A DNA stretch of 64,000 bases from Aristolochia californica (GCA_029961685.1 JARWKL010000007.1:18175013-18239012); one strand, 5' to 3'. Numbered from the stretch's first letter, positions 1 to 12,125 are shown. The notes: generated by a model not told the origin, from the letters alone. Numbers and translations are program-made.

Positions 1-212
1 TCTCTCTACATTTGTGCATTGTGCATTTCAATTTTAGATGTATACTTTTCTCTTAAATCAAAACTTTGAGTTTTTGCTCCCCCTTCATCCCGTAAACCAA
101 AAAGGCAAAAAAGATCACAACAGAATAAAAATTTTATAGTTCATGTGTGGAAAATATTAAAAATAATAACTAATGTAAATAAAAAATAACTATTCACACA
201 CCACAAATGAAC

Positions 213-225
213 ACAAAAGTTTTGT
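213..225. other. Conserved dyad ACAAAAGTTTTGT (one example)
   Basis: A perfect 6+1+6 dyad just before the anchor. It is present in most units of all three subtypes, at about unit position 213; unit 69 and a few others have damaged copies. It could bind a dimeric protein or simply be old sequence; no function is shown. Confidence 0.6.
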
Positions 226-616
226 TATCCAAGTTTGGGAAATGCCATTAGTCCAACCCTATTAAGCTTGGAATTTTACATGAAGGAGATTTTTTCTACA
301 CATGTTTTAAAAATGGATATACATGCTTGAAACATGTTAAAGATTCAAATGACCTATGGATCCACAACTTTTATAGAGTATAACGAATGCTCATTAAATT
401 ATCAAGTGAACGTGAGGTGGGTTATTTACCCGAGTCTAACAAGTCATTATTGTGCCCATTTTCAAAAATTTGATCTAACAATCATAGATGATTGTAAAGT
501 GATTTATCATGCGTAGCGGGCTATATTTTTGTATGAAATGACTTATGGATTGCAATTCAACACTCAGTTAAAAATCATCTGCCACCAATTTTTTCTGACG
601 ATTGCAAAACCTGAGA

Positions 617-623
617 TATAAAA
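617..623 (+). promoter_or_regulatory. TATAAAA element repeated in each unit (one example)
   Basis: AGATATAAAAAC occurs in nearly every unit, about 60 bp before the start of the next. It is one of the better kept stretches in all subtypes and resembles a TATA box. AT-rich DNA gives such words easily, so a promoter role is only a possibility. Confidence 0.25.
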
Positions 624-675
624 ACTAAAAAGAGCTTACAATCCCTAAAGATTACAGACACTCTTTGGAATTATC

Positions 676-1348
676 TCTCCCTACAATTCTGCATTGTGCT
701 TTTCCATTTTAGATGTACACTTTTTTCTGAAATCAAAACTTTGACATTTCGCTCTCCCTTCAATCCGAAAACAAACAAGGCAAAAAGCTTACAACAAAAT
801 GAAAATTTTATAGTTGATGTATAGACAAAATTTGAAACAATAACAAATATAAATAAAGAAAATTTATTCACCCAACACAAATGACACAAAAGTTTTGTTA
901 TCCAATTTTGGGAAATTCCACTAGTTTAACCCTAATAGCTTGGAATTTGGCAAGAAATAGCATTCATCCCCACATGTTTTACAAATGGATATGCATGTTT
1001 GAAACATGTTAAAGATGCAAATGAGCTGTGGATGCAAAGCTTTTAAAGAGAACAACAAACACTCAAAAAATTCTCAAGTAAACTTGCGGTGGGATATTTA
1101 CCCGAGTCAAACATGCCCTTATTTGGCCCATTTGCAAAAAGCTGACATAATTAATCATATATGATTGTAAAGTGATTTATCATACGTAACGGGCTATATT
1201 TTTGTATGAAATGACTTATGGATTGCAATTCAACACTCAGTTAAAAATCCTCTCCCACCTATTTTTCCCGACGATTGCAAAACCTGAGATATAAAAACTA
1301 AAAAGAGCTTACAATCCCTAAAAGTTATAGACACTCTTTGGAATTATC
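676..1348 (+). repeat. Satellite unit 2, B/A chimera
   Basis: Front, anchor and centre are B (GCATGTTTG, then GCAAAAAGCTGACATAATT). From about 1164 on it reads as A: GTAAAGTG, a CTCCCACC variant of the A tail, and ACTAAAAAGAGC. The next unit is again B, as expected after an A tail. Confidence 0.85.
994..1008. other. Conserved dyad CATGTTTGAAACATG in subtype B (one example)
   Basis: A perfect 7+1+7 dyad in the centre of most B units. In A (CATGCTTGAAACATG) it has one mismatched pair and in C (CATGCCAGAAACATG) more. The right arm is kept in all three while the left arm carries the subtype differences. Confidence 0.6.
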
Positions 1349-2023
1349 TCTCCCTACAATTGTGCATTGTGCTTTTCCATTTTAGATGTACACTTTTTTC
1401 TTAAATCAAAACTTTGACTTTTCGCTCTCCCTTCATCCTGAAAACAAACAAGGGAAAAAGCTTACAACAAAATGAAAAGTTTATAGTTGATGTATGGAAA
1501 AATTTTAAAACAATAAAAAATATAAATAAAGAAAATTTATTCACCCAACACAAATGAACACAAAAATTTTGTTATCCTATTTTTGGAAATTCCACTTGTT
1601 TAACCCTAATAGCTTGGAATTTTACAAGAAAGAGATTTCATCCACACATGTTTTAAAAATGGATATGCATGTTGGAAACATGTTAAATATGCAAATGAGC
1701 TATGGAAGTAAAGCTTTCAAATAGAATAACAAACGCTCATTAAATTCTAAAGTGAACTTGCGGTGGGATATTTAACCAAACCAAACATGCCAATATTTTG
1801 CCCATTTGCAAAAAAACTGACATAATTAGTCATAGATGATTGTAATGTGATTTATCATGCATAACGGGCTATATTTTTGTATGAAATGACTTATGGATTG
1901 CAATTCAACACTCAGTTAAAAATCTTCCGCAACCCATTTTTCCCGACGATTGCAAAACCTGTGATATAAAAACGAAAAGGTGCTTACAATCCCTAAAAAT
2001 TACAGACACTCTTTGGAATTATC
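1349..2023 (+). repeat. Satellite unit 3, subtype B
   Basis: B front, anchor (CTTGTTTAACCC variant) and tail (CTTCCGCAACCC variant, CGAAAAGGTGC). It is the second B-fronted unit in a row, because unit 2 ends as A. Confidence 0.9.
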
Positions 2024-2696
2024 TCTCTCTACATACATGTATTGTGCATTTCCGTTTTAGATGTACACATTTTTCTTAAATCAAAACTTCGAGTTTTTCG
2101 CTCTCCCTTCATCCCGTAAACAAAAAAGGCCAATAGATCACAGCAAAATGAAAATTTCAAAGTTGATGTACGGAAATAGTTTAAAACAATAAAAAAAGTA
2201 AATGAAGAAAATTTATTCACACACCACAAATGAGCACAAAAGTTTTGTTATCCAAGTTTGGGTAATTCCATTAGTCCAAAACTATTATCTTGGAATTTTA
2301 CATGAAGGAGATTTTTTCTATACATGTTTTAAAAATGGATATGCATGCCAGAAACATGTTAAAGATTAAAATGACCTATGGATCAAAAGCTTTTAAAGAG
2401 AATAACAAACGCTCATTAAATTCTCAAGTGAACGTGCGGTGGGATATTTGCCCGAGTCAAACAAGCCATTATTTTTCCATATTCAAAAAGTTGAGCTAAC
2501 AATCATTGATGATTGTAAAGTGATTTGTCATGCGTAACGGCCTATATTTTTTTAAGAAATGACTTATGGATTTGAAGTCAACACTCTGTTAAAAATCGCC
2601 TGCCTCCCCCGTTTCCCGACGATTGCAAAACCTTAGATATAAAAACGAAAAAGTGCATATGATCCCTAAAACATACAGACACACTTTGGAAATATC
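2024..2696 (+). repeat. Satellite unit 4, subtype C
   Basis: C throughout: CTTCGAG front, CCAAAACTA anchor, GCATGCCAG centre, and a CGCCTGCCTCCCCC tail. The usual CATATG at the start reads CATACATG here. Confidence 0.9.
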
Positions 2697-3370
2697 TCTC
2701 TCTACATTTGTGCATTGTGCATTTCCATTTTAGATATACACTTTTTTCTTAAGTCAGAAATTTGAGTTTTCGCTCATCCTTCATCCCGTAAACAAAAAAG
2801 GCAAAAAAGATCACAACAAAATAAAAATTTTATAGTTGATGTGTGAAAAATATTTAAAATAATAACTAATGTAAAAAAAAAATATCTATTCACACACCAC
2901 AAATGAACACAAAAGTTTTGTTATCCATGTTTGTGAAATTCCATTAGTCAACCCTATTAAGCTTGGAATTTTACATGAAGGAGATTTTATCTACACATGT
3001 TTTAAAAATGGATATGCATGCTTGAAACATGTTAAAGATTCAAATGACCTATGGATCCAAAGCTTTTAAAGAGAATAACAAACACTCATTAAATTCTCAA
3101 GTGAACATGCGGTGGGCTATTTACCCGAGTCTAGCAAGTCATTATTTTGCCCAATTTCAAAAATTTGATCTAACAATCATAGATGATTGTAAAATGATTT
3201 ATCATGTGTCACGGGCTATATTTTTGTATGAAATGACTTATGGATTGCAATTCAACACTCAGTTAAAAATCCTCTGCCACCAATTTTTCCCGACGATTGT
3301 AAAACCTGAGAAATAAAAACTAAAAAGAGCTTACAATCCCTAAAAATTACAGACACTCTTTGGAATTATC
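2697..3370 (+). repeat. Satellite unit 5, subtype A
   Basis: A front, anchor (one base shorter, AGTCAACCC) and tail. It carries the longest forward open frame of an A unit in this part (3029-3316), read through because the usual stop after the CATGCG block is changed. I do not regard it as a gene. Confidence 0.9.
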
Positions 3371-4044
3371 TCTCCCGACAATTGTGCATTGTGCTTTTCC
3401 ATTTTAGATGTACACTCCTTTCTTAAATCAAAATTTTGACTTTTTGCACTCCCTTCATCCTGAAAACAAACATGGTAAAAAGCCTGCAACAAAATGAAAG
3501 TTTTATAGATGATGTATGGAAAAAATTTTAAAAAATAACAAATAAAAATAAAGAAAATTTATTCACCCAACACATATGAACACAAAAGTTTTGTTATCCA
3601 ATTTTGGGAAATTCCACTAGTTTAACCCTAATAGCTTGGAATTTTCCAAGAAAGAGATTTCATCCACACATGTTTTAAAAATGGATATGCATGTATGAAA
3701 CATGTTAAAGATGCAAATGAGCTATGGATGCAAAGCTTTTAAAGAGAATAACAAACGCTCATTACATTCTCAAGTGAACTTGCGGTGGGATATTTACCCG
3801 AGTCAAACATGCCATTATTTTGCCCATTTGCAAAAAGCTGACATAATTAATCATAGATGATTGTAATGTGATTTATCATGCGTAACCGGCTATATTTTTG
3901 TATGAAATGACTTATAGATAGCAATTCAACTCTCTGTTAAAAATCCTCCACAACCCATTTTTCCCAACGATTGCAAAACCTGAGATATAAAAAAGAAAAG
4001 GTGTTTACAATCCCTAAAAATTACAGACACCCTTTGGAATTATC
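3371..4044 (+). repeat. Satellite unit 6, subtype B
   Basis: B in all blocks. Tail reads CTCCACAACCC and AAGAAAAGGTG. The opening block is CTCCCGACA instead of CTCCCTACA. Confidence 0.9.
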
Positions 4045-4713
4045 TCTCTCTACATATGTCCATTGTGAATTTGCGTTTTAGATGCACACATTTTTCTTAA
4101 ATCAAAACTTCGAGTTTTTCGCTCTCCCTTCATCCCGTAAACAAAAAAGGCAAATAGATCACAGCAAAATGAAAATTTCATAGTTGAGGTACGAAAAATT
4201 TTAAAACAATAAAAAAAGTAAATGAAGAAAATTTATTCACGCAAAATGAACACAAAAGTTTTGTTATCCAAGTTTGGGAAATTCCACTAGTCCAAAACTA
4301 ATATCTTGGAATTTTACATGAAGGAGATTTTTTCTACACATGTTTTAAAAATTGATATGCATGCCAGAAACATGTTAAAGATTCAAATGACATATGGATC
4401 CAAAGATTTTAAAGAGAATAACAAACGCTCATTAAATTCTCAAGTGAACGTGCGGTGGGATATTTGCCCGAGTCAAACAAGCCATTATTTTGCCCAAATT
4501 CAAAAAGTTGAGCTAACAATCATAGATGATTATAAAGTGATTTGTCGTGCGTAACGGGCTATATTTTTTTAAGAAATGACTTATGGATTTGAAGTCAACA
4601 CTCAGTTAAAAATCGCCCACCTCCCCCGTTTCCCGAAGATTGCAAAACCTTAGATATAAAAACGAAAGTGTGCAAACGATCCTTAAAACTTACAGACACT
4701 CTTTGGAAATATC
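4045..4713 (+). repeat. Satellite unit 7, subtype C
   Basis: C in all blocks. It is 669 bp, about 5 bp short, partly from loss of CACCAC before CAAAATGAAC near 4240. Confidence 0.9.
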
Positions 4714-5387
4714 TCTCTCTACATTTGTACATTGTGCATTTCAATTTTTGATGTACACTTTTTTCTTAAATCAGAACTTTGAGTTTTCGCTCCCCCTTCA
4801 TCCCGTAAACAAAAAGGCAAAAAAGATCACAACAAAATAAAAATTTTATAGATGATGTGTCGAAAATATTTAAAATAATAACTAATGTAAATAAAAAATA
4901 TCTATTCACACACCACAAATGAACACAAAAGTTTTGTTATCCAAGTTTAGGAAATTCCATTAGTCCAACCCTATTAAGCTTGGAATTTTACACGAAGGAG
5001 ATTTTTTCTACACATGTTTTAAAAATGGATATGCATGCTTGAAACATGTTAAAGATTCAAATGACCTATGGATCCAAAGCTTTTAAAGAGAATAACAAAC
5101 GCTCATTAAATTCTCAAGTGAACGTGTGGTGCGATATTTTCCCGAGTATAACAAGTCATTATTTTGCCCATTTTCAAAAATTTGATCTAACAATCATAGA
5201 TGATTGTAAAGTGATTTATCATGTGTAACGGGCTATATTTTTGTATAAAATGACTTATGGATTGCAATTCAGCACTTAGTTAAAAATCCTCTGTCACCAA
5301 TGTTTCCCGACGATTGCAAAACCTGAGATATAAAAACTAAAAAGAGTTCACAATCCCTAAAGATTACATACACTCTTTGGAATTATC
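4714..5387 (+). repeat. Satellite unit 8, subtype A
   Basis: A in all blocks, with normal length (674 bp). The upstream start of the usual forward frame is lost because ACATGAAGG reads ACACGAAGG. Confidence 0.9.
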
Positions 5388-6060
5388 TCTCCCTACAATT
5401 GTGCATTGTGCTTTTCCATTTTAGATGTACACTTTTTTCTTAAATCAAAACTGTGACTTTTCGCTCTCCCTTCATCCCGAAAACAAACAAGGCAAAAAGC
5501 TTACAACAAAATGAAAATTTTAAAGTTGATGTATGGAAAAAATTTAAAACAATAACAAATATAAATAAAGAAAATTTATTCACCCAACACAAATGAACGC
5601 AAAAGTTTTGTTATCCAATTTTGGGAAATTCCACTAGTTTAACCCTAATAGCTTGGAATTTTGCAAGAAAGAGATTTCCTCCACACATGTTTTAAAAATG
5701 GATATGCATTTTGAAACAAGCTAAAGATGCAAATGAGCTATGGATGCAAAGATTTTGAAGAGAATAACAAACGCTCATTAAATTCTCAAGTGAACTTGGC
5801 GTGGGATATTTACCCGAGTCAAACATGCCATTATTTTGCCCATTTGCAAAAAGCTGACATAGTTAATCATAGATGATTGTAATGTGATTTATCATGCGTA
5901 ATGGGATTTATTTTTGTATGAAATAACTTATGGATTGGAATTCTACACTTAGTTAAAAATCCTCTGCAAACCATTTTTCCCGACGATTGCAAAACCTGAG
6001 ATATAAAAATGAAAAGGTGCTTACAATCCCTAAAAATTACAGACACTCTTTGGAATTATC
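5388..6060 (+). repeat. Satellite unit 9, subtype B
   Basis: B in all blocks. The central dyad is damaged (GCATTTTGAAACAAG), and the tail CTCTGCAAACC is slightly A-like. Confidence 0.88.
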
Positions 6061-6735
6061 TCTCTCTACATATGTGCATTGTGCATTTCCGTTTTAGATG
6101 TACACATTTTTCTTGAATCAAAACTTCGAGTTTTTCGCTCTCCCTTCATCCCGAAAACAAACAAGGCAAAAAGCTTACAACAAAATGAAAATTTTATAGT
6201 TGATGTATGCAAAAAATTTAAAACGATAACAAATATAAATAAAAAAAATTTATTCACCCAACACAAATGAACACAAAAGTTTTGTTATCCAATTTTGGGA
6301 AATTCCACTAGTTTAACCATAATAGTTTGGAATTTTGCAAGAAAGAGATTTCTTCCACACATGTTTTAAAAATGGATATGCATGTTTGAAACATGTTAAA
6401 TATGCAAATGAGCTATGGATGCAAAGCTTTTAAAGAGAATAACAAACGCTCATTAAATTCTCAAGTGAACTTGCGATGGGATATTTTCCCGAGTCAAACA
6501 TGCCATTACTTTGTCCTTTTGCAAAAAGCTGACATAATTAATCATAGATGATTGTAATGTGATTTATCATGCGTAACGGGATATATTTTTTTATGAAATG
6601 ACTTATGGATTGCAATTCAACACTCAGTTAAAAATCCTCCGCAACCCATTTTTCCCGACGATTGCAAAACCTGAGATATAAAAACGAAAAGGTGCTTACA
6701 ATCCCTAAAAATTACAGACACTCTTTTGAATTATC
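6061..6735 (+). repeat. Satellite unit 10, C/B chimera
   Basis: It begins as C (CATATGTGC, CCGTTTTAG, CTTCGAG) and becomes B between about 6130 and 6153, where CGAAAACAAACAAGG and AAAAAGCTTACAAC follow. Anchor, centre and tail are B. A full C unit follows. Confidence 0.85.
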
Positions 6736-7404
6736 TTTCTCTACATATCTGTGTTGTGCATTTCCGTTTTAGATGTACACATTTTTCTTAAATCAAAACT
6801 TTGAGTTTTTCGCTCTCCCTTCATCCCGTAAACAAAAAAGGCAAATAGATCACAACAAAATGTAATTTCATAGTTGATGTACGGAAAATGTTTAAAACAA
6901 TAAAAAAAAAATGAAGAAAATTTATTCACACACCACAAATGAACACAAAAGTTTTGTTACCAAGTTTGGGAAATTCCACTAGTCCAAAACTAATATCTTG
7001 GAATTTTACATGAAGGAGATTTTTTCAACATATGTTTTAAAAATGGATATGCATGCCAGAAACATGTTAAAGATTTAATGACCTATGGATCCAAAGCTTT
7101 TAAAGAGAGTAACAAACGCTCTTTAAATTCTCAAGTGAACGTGCGGTGGGATAATTGCCCGAGTCAAACAAGCCATTATTTTGCCCATATTCAAAAAGTT
7201 GAGCTAAAAATCATAGATGGTTGTAATGTGATTTGTCATGGGTAACGGGCTATATTTTTGTAAGAAATGACTTATAGATTTGAAGTCAACACTCAGTTAA
7301 AAATCGCCCGTCTCCCCCATTTCCCTACGATTGCAAAACCTTAGATATAAAAACGAAAGACTGCATACGATCCCTAAAACATACAGACACTCTTTGGAAA
7401 TATC
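6736..7404 (+). repeat. Satellite unit 11, subtype C
   Basis: C in all blocks; 669 bp. Its last part, from about 7174, carries the variants GATGGTTGTAATG and CGCCCGTCTCCCCCATT, which return exactly 4046 bp later in unit 17. Confidence 0.9.
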
Positions 7405-8079
7405 TTTCTCTACATTTGTGCATTGTGCATTTCCATTTTAGATGTACACTTTTTTCTTAAATCAGAACTTTGAGTTTTAGCTCCCCCTTCATCTCGTAAA
7501 CAAAAAAGGCAAAAAAGACCACAGCAAAATAAAAATCTTATAGTTGATGTGTGGAAAATATTTAAAATAATAAGTAATGTAAATAAAAAATATCTATTCA
7601 CACACCACAAATGAACACAAAAGTTTTGTTGTCCAAGTTTGGGAAATTCCATTAGTCCAACCCTATTAAGCTTGGAATTTTACATGAAGGAGATTTTTTC
7701 CACACATGTTTTAAAAATGGATATGCATGCTGGAAACATGTTAAAGATTCAAATGACCTTTGGATCCAAAGCTTTTAAAGAGAATAACAAACGCTCAATA
7801 AATTCTCAAGTGAACGTGCGCTGGGATATTTACCCGAGTCTAACAAGTCATTATTTTGCCCATTTTCAAAAGTTTGATCTAACAATCATAGATGAATGTA
7901 AAGTGATTTATCATGCGTAACGGGCTATCTTTTTGTATGAAATGACTTATGGATTGCAATTCAACAATCAATTACAAATCCACTGCCACCAATTTTTCCC
8001 GATGATTGCAAAACCTGAGATCTAAAAACTAAAAAGAGCTTACAATCCCTAAAAATCACCGACACTCATTGGAATTATC
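7405..8079 (+). repeat. Satellite unit 12, subtype A
   Basis: A in all blocks, with GCATGCTGG in the centre. It is nearly identical to unit 18, 4046 bp downstream, including its opposed open frames at 7410-7652 (minus) and 7639-7920 (plus). Confidence 0.92.
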
Positions 8080-8751
8080 TCTCCCTACAATTGTGCATTG
8101 TGCTTTTCCATTTTAGATGTACACTTTTTTCATAAATCAAAACCTTGACTTTTCGCTCTCCCTTCATCCCGAAAACAAACAAGGCAAAAAGCTTAAAACA
8201 AAATGAAAATTTTATAGTTGATGTATGGAAAAAATTTAAAACAATAACAAGTATAAATAAATAAAATTTATTCACCCAACACAAATGAACACAAAAGTTT
8301 TGTTATTCAATTTTGGGAAATTCCACTAGTTTAACCCTAATAGCTTGGAATTTTGCAATAAAGACATTTCATCCACACATGTTTTAAAAATGGATATGCA
8401 TGTTTGAAACATGTTAAAGATGCAAATGAGCTATGGATGCAAAGCTTTTAAAGAGAATAACAAACGCTCATTAAATTCTCAAGTGAACTTGGCGTGGGAT
8501 ATTTACCCGAGTCAAACATGCCATTATTTTGCCCATTTGCAAAAAGCAGACATAGATAATCATAGATGATTCTAATATGATTTATCATGCATAACGGGCT
8601 ATATTTTTGTATGAAATGACTTATGGATTGCAATTCAACACTCAGTTAAAAATCCTCCGCAACCCATTTTTCCCGACGATTGCAAAACCTGATATATAAA
8701 AACGAAAAGGTGCTTACAATCCCTAAAAATTACACACTCTTTGGAATTATC
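8080..8751 (+). repeat. Satellite unit 13, subtype B
   Basis: B in all blocks. It has the private variants GCAATAAAGACATTTC and GACATAGATAATC, both shared only with its duplicate, unit 19. Confidence 0.92.
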
Positions 8752-9426
8752 TCTCTCTACATATGTGTGTTGTGCATTTCCGTTTTAGTTGTACACATTT
8801 TTCTTAAATCAAAACTTCGAGTTTTTCGCTTTCCCTTCATCCCGTAAACAAAAAAGGAAAATAGATCATAGCAAAATAAAAATTTCATAGTTGATGTACG
8901 GAAAAAGTTTAAAACAATAAAAAAAGTAAATGAAGAAAATTTATTCACACACCACAAATGAACCCAAAAGTTTTGTTATCCAAGTTTGGGAAATTCCACT
9001 AGTCCAAAACTAATATCTTGGAATTTTACATGAAGGAGATTTTTTCTACACATGTTTTAAAAATGGATATGCATGCATGAAACATGTTAAAGATTCAAAT
9101 GACCTATGGATCCAAAGCTTTTAAAGTGAATAACAAACGCTCATTAAATTCTCAAGGGAACGTGTGGTGGGATATTTGCCCGAGTCAAACAAGCCATTAT
9201 TTTGCCCATATTCAAAAAGTTGATCTAACAATCATAGATGATTGTAAAGTGATTTTTCATGTGAAACGGGCTATATTTTTGTAAGAAATGACTTATGGAT
9301 TTGAAGTCAAACACTGAGTTAAAAATCGCCCGCCTCCCCTGTTTCCCGACGATTGCAAAACCTTACATATAAAAAGGAAAGAGTGCATACGGTCCCTAAA
9401 ACATACAAACACTCTTTGGAAATATC
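8752..9426 (+). repeat. Satellite unit 14, subtype C
   Basis: C front, anchor and tail. Centre reads GCATGCATG rather than GCATGCCAG, and TTTAAAGTGAATAAC is also unusual; both are repeated in unit 20. Confidence 0.9.
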
Positions 9427-10101
9427 TCTCTCTACATTTGTGCATTGTGCATTTCCATTTTAGATGTACACTTTTTTCTTAAATCAGAACTTTGAGTTTT
9501 AGCTCCCCCTTCATCCCGTAAACAAAAAAGGCAAAAAAGATCACAACAAAATAAAAATTTTATAGTTGATGTGTGGAAAATATTTAAAATAATAACTAAT
9601 GTAAATAAAAAATATCTATTCACACACCACAAATGAACAAAAAAATTTTGTTATCCAAGTTTGGGAAATTCCAATAGTCCAACCCAATTAAGCATGGAAT
9701 TTTACATGAAGGAGATTTTTTCCACACATGTTTTAAAAATGGATATGCATGCTTGAAACATGTTAAAGACTCAAATGACCTGTGGATCCAAATCTTTTAA
9801 AGAGAATAACAAACGCTCATTAAATTTTCTAGTCAACGTGCGGTGGGATATTTACCCGAGTCTAACAAGTCATTATTTTACCCATTTTCAAAAATTTGTT
9901 CTAACAATCATAGATGAATGTAAAGTGATTTATCATGCGTAACGGGCTATATTTTTTCATGAAATGACTTATGGATTTCAATTCAACAATCAATTAAAAA
10001 TCCTACGGAACCCATTTTTCCCGACGATTGCAAAACCTGAGATATAAAAACGAAAAGGTGCTTACAATCCCTAAAACTTACAGACACTCTTTGGAATTAT
10101 C
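9427..10101 (+). repeat. Satellite unit 15, A/B chimera
   Basis: A front, anchor and centre. Between about 9960 and 10005 it becomes B-tailed (CCTACGGAACCC, CGAAAAGGTGC), so a C unit follows directly and one B slot is missing. The same hybrid recurs as unit 21. Confidence 0.87.
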
Positions 10102-10775
10102 TCTCTCTACATATGTGTGTTGTGCATTTCCGTTTTAGATGTACACATTTTTCTTAAATCAAAAGTTCAAGTTTTTCGCTCTCCCTTCATCCCGTAAACA
10201 AAAAAGGCAAATAGATCACAACAAAATGAAAATTTCATAATTGATGTACGGAAAAAGTTGAAAACAATAAAAAAAGTAAATAAAGAAAATTTATTCACAC
10301 ACCACAAATGAACCCAAAAGTTTTGTTATCCAAGTTTGGGAAATTCCACTAGTTCAAATCTAATATCTTGGAATTTTACATGAAGGAGATTTTTTCTACA
10401 CATGTTTTAAAAATGGATATGCATGCCAGAAACATGTTAAAGATTCAAATGACCTATGGATCCAAAGCTTTTAAAGAGAATAACAAACGCTCCCTAAATT
10501 CTCAAGTGAACGTGCGGTGGGATATTTGCCCGAGTCAAACAAGCCATTATTTTGCCCATATTAAAAAAGTTGAGCTAACAATCATAGATGATTGTAAAGT
10601 GATTTGTCATGCGTAACGGGCTATATTTTTGTAAGAAATGACTTATGGACTTGAAGTCAACACTCACTTAAAAATCGCCCGCCTACCCCATTTCCCTACG
10701 ATTGTAAAACCTTAGATATAAAAACGAAAGACTGCATACGATCCCTAAAACATACAGACACTCTTTGGAAATATC
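10102..10775 (+). repeat. Satellite unit 16, subtype C
   Basis: C in all blocks, with GACTTGAAGTCAAC before the tail. It is nearly identical to unit 22 except for a short patch near 14690-14705. Confidence 0.9.
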
Positions 10776-11450
10776 TCTCTGTACAATTGTGCATTGTGCA
10801 TTTCCATTTTAGATGTACACTTTTTTCTTAAATCAGAACTTTAAGTTTTCGCCCCCCCTTCATCTCGTAAACAAAAAGGCAAAAAAGATCATAACAAAAT
10901 AAAAATCTTATAGTTGATGTGTGGAAAATATTTAAAATAATAACTAATGTAAATAAAAAATATCTATTCACACACCACAAATGAACACAAAAGTTTTGTT
11001 ATCCAAGTTTGGGAAATTCCATTAGTCCAACCCTATTAATCTTGGAATTTTACATGAAGGAGATTTTTTGCACACATCTTTTAAAAATGGATATGCATGC
11101 TGGAAACATGTTAAAGATTCAAATGACCATTTGGATCCAAAGCTTTTAAAGAGAATAACAAACGCTCATTAAATTCTCAAGTGAACGTGCGGTGGGATAT
11201 TTACCCGAGTCTAACAAGTCATTATTTTGCCCATATTCAAAAAGTTGAGCTAAAAATCATAGATGGTTGTAATGTGATTTGTCATGGGTAACGGGCTATA
11301 TTTTTGTAAGAAATGACTTATAGATTTGAAGTCAACACTCAGTTAAAAATCGCCCGTCTCCCCCATTTCCCTACGATTGCAAAACCTTAGATATAAAAAC
11401 GAAAGACTGCATACGATCCCTAAAACATACAGACACTCTTTGGAAATATC
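10776..11450 (+). repeat. Satellite unit 17, A/C chimera at the duplication joint
   Basis: The first two thirds are A and match unit 23. From about 11220 the sequence is C and matches the end of unit 11. The change lies in CATTATTTTGCCCAT, which A and C share. This is the joint between the two 4046 bp copies, and explains why an A unit follows. Confidence 0.9.
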
Positions 11451-12125
11451 TTCCTCTACATTTGTGCATTGTGCATTTCCATTTTAGATGTACACTTTTT
11501 TCTTAAATCAGAACTTTGAGTTTTCGCTCCCCCTTCATCTCGTAAACAAAAAAGGCAAAAAAGACCACAACAAAATAAAAATCTTATAGTTGATGTGTGG
11601 AAAATATTTAAAATAATAAGTAATGTAAATAAAAAATATCTATTCACACACCACAAATGAACACAAAAGTTTTGTTGTCCAAGTTTGGGAAATTCCATTA
11701 GTCCAACCCTATTAAGCTTGGAATTTTACATGAAGGAGATTTTTTCCACACATGTTTTAAAAATGGATATGCATGCTGGAAACATGTTAAAGATTCAAAT
11801 GACCTTTGGATCCAAAGCTTTTAAAGAGAATAACAAACGCTCAATAAATTCTCAAGTGAACGTGCGCTGGGATATTTACCCGAGTCTAACAAGTCATTAT
11901 TTTGCCCATTTTCAAAAGTTTGATCTAACAATCATAGATGAATGTAAAGTGATTTATCATGCGTAACGGGCTATCTTTTTGTATGAAATGACTTATGGAT
12001 TGCAATTCAACAATCAGTTACAAATCCTCTGCCACCAATTTTTCCCGAAGATTGCAAAACCTGAGATCTAAAAACTAAAATGAGCTTACAATCCCTAAAA
12101 ATCACCGACACTCTTTGGAATTATC
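11451..12125 (+). repeat. Satellite unit 18, subtype A
   Basis: Second copy of unit 12. The few differences by eye include TTCGCTCC for TTAGCTCC in the front block and CGAAGATTG for CGATGATTG in the tail. Confidence 0.92.

Larger units (their letters stand above)
1..675 (+). repeat. Satellite unit 1, subtype A
   Basis: Front, anchor (about 238-265) and tail all match A. The anchor has GCCATTAG where most A units have TCCATTAG. It holds a clear copy of the dyad ACAAAAGTTTTGT at 213-225 and the TATAAAA element at 617-623. Confidence 0.9.
7174..11219 (+). repeat. Tandem duplication, copy 1 (six-unit block, 4046 bp)
   Basis: The block runs from the end of unit 11 (C) through units 12-16 (A, B, C, A/B, C) to the A part of unit 17. 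Unit starts 7405, 8080, 8752, 9427, 10102 and 10776 each recur exactly 4046 bp later. Private variants such as GCAATAAAGACATTTC and the A/B switch of unit 15 recur too. Confidence 0.9.

Noticed and set aside
57..90. Telomere-like or simple-sequence repeats
   Set aside because: Only short A or T runs (up to about ten bases) occur; no telomere motif or microsatellite run is present.
334..516. Origin of the unit from a transposable element coding region
   Set aside because: The short products show no motif of transposase, integrase or reverse transcriptase that I recognise, and no terminal repeats or target-site duplications are seen.
1..674. Shorter internal period (about 168 bp) within a unit
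   Set aside because: Words such as GCATTGTGC, GATGTAC and CATAGATG recur in a unit, but I could not align its quarters to each other by eye.
3029..3316. Forward open frames of 60-102 codons, one per unit, as genes
   Set aside because: They are the same repeat read over and over. B units shift by one base near the end of the frame (GACATAATTAATC against GATCTAACAATC), many units have stops or indels, and changes by eye are not mainly synonymous. No known domain is visible.
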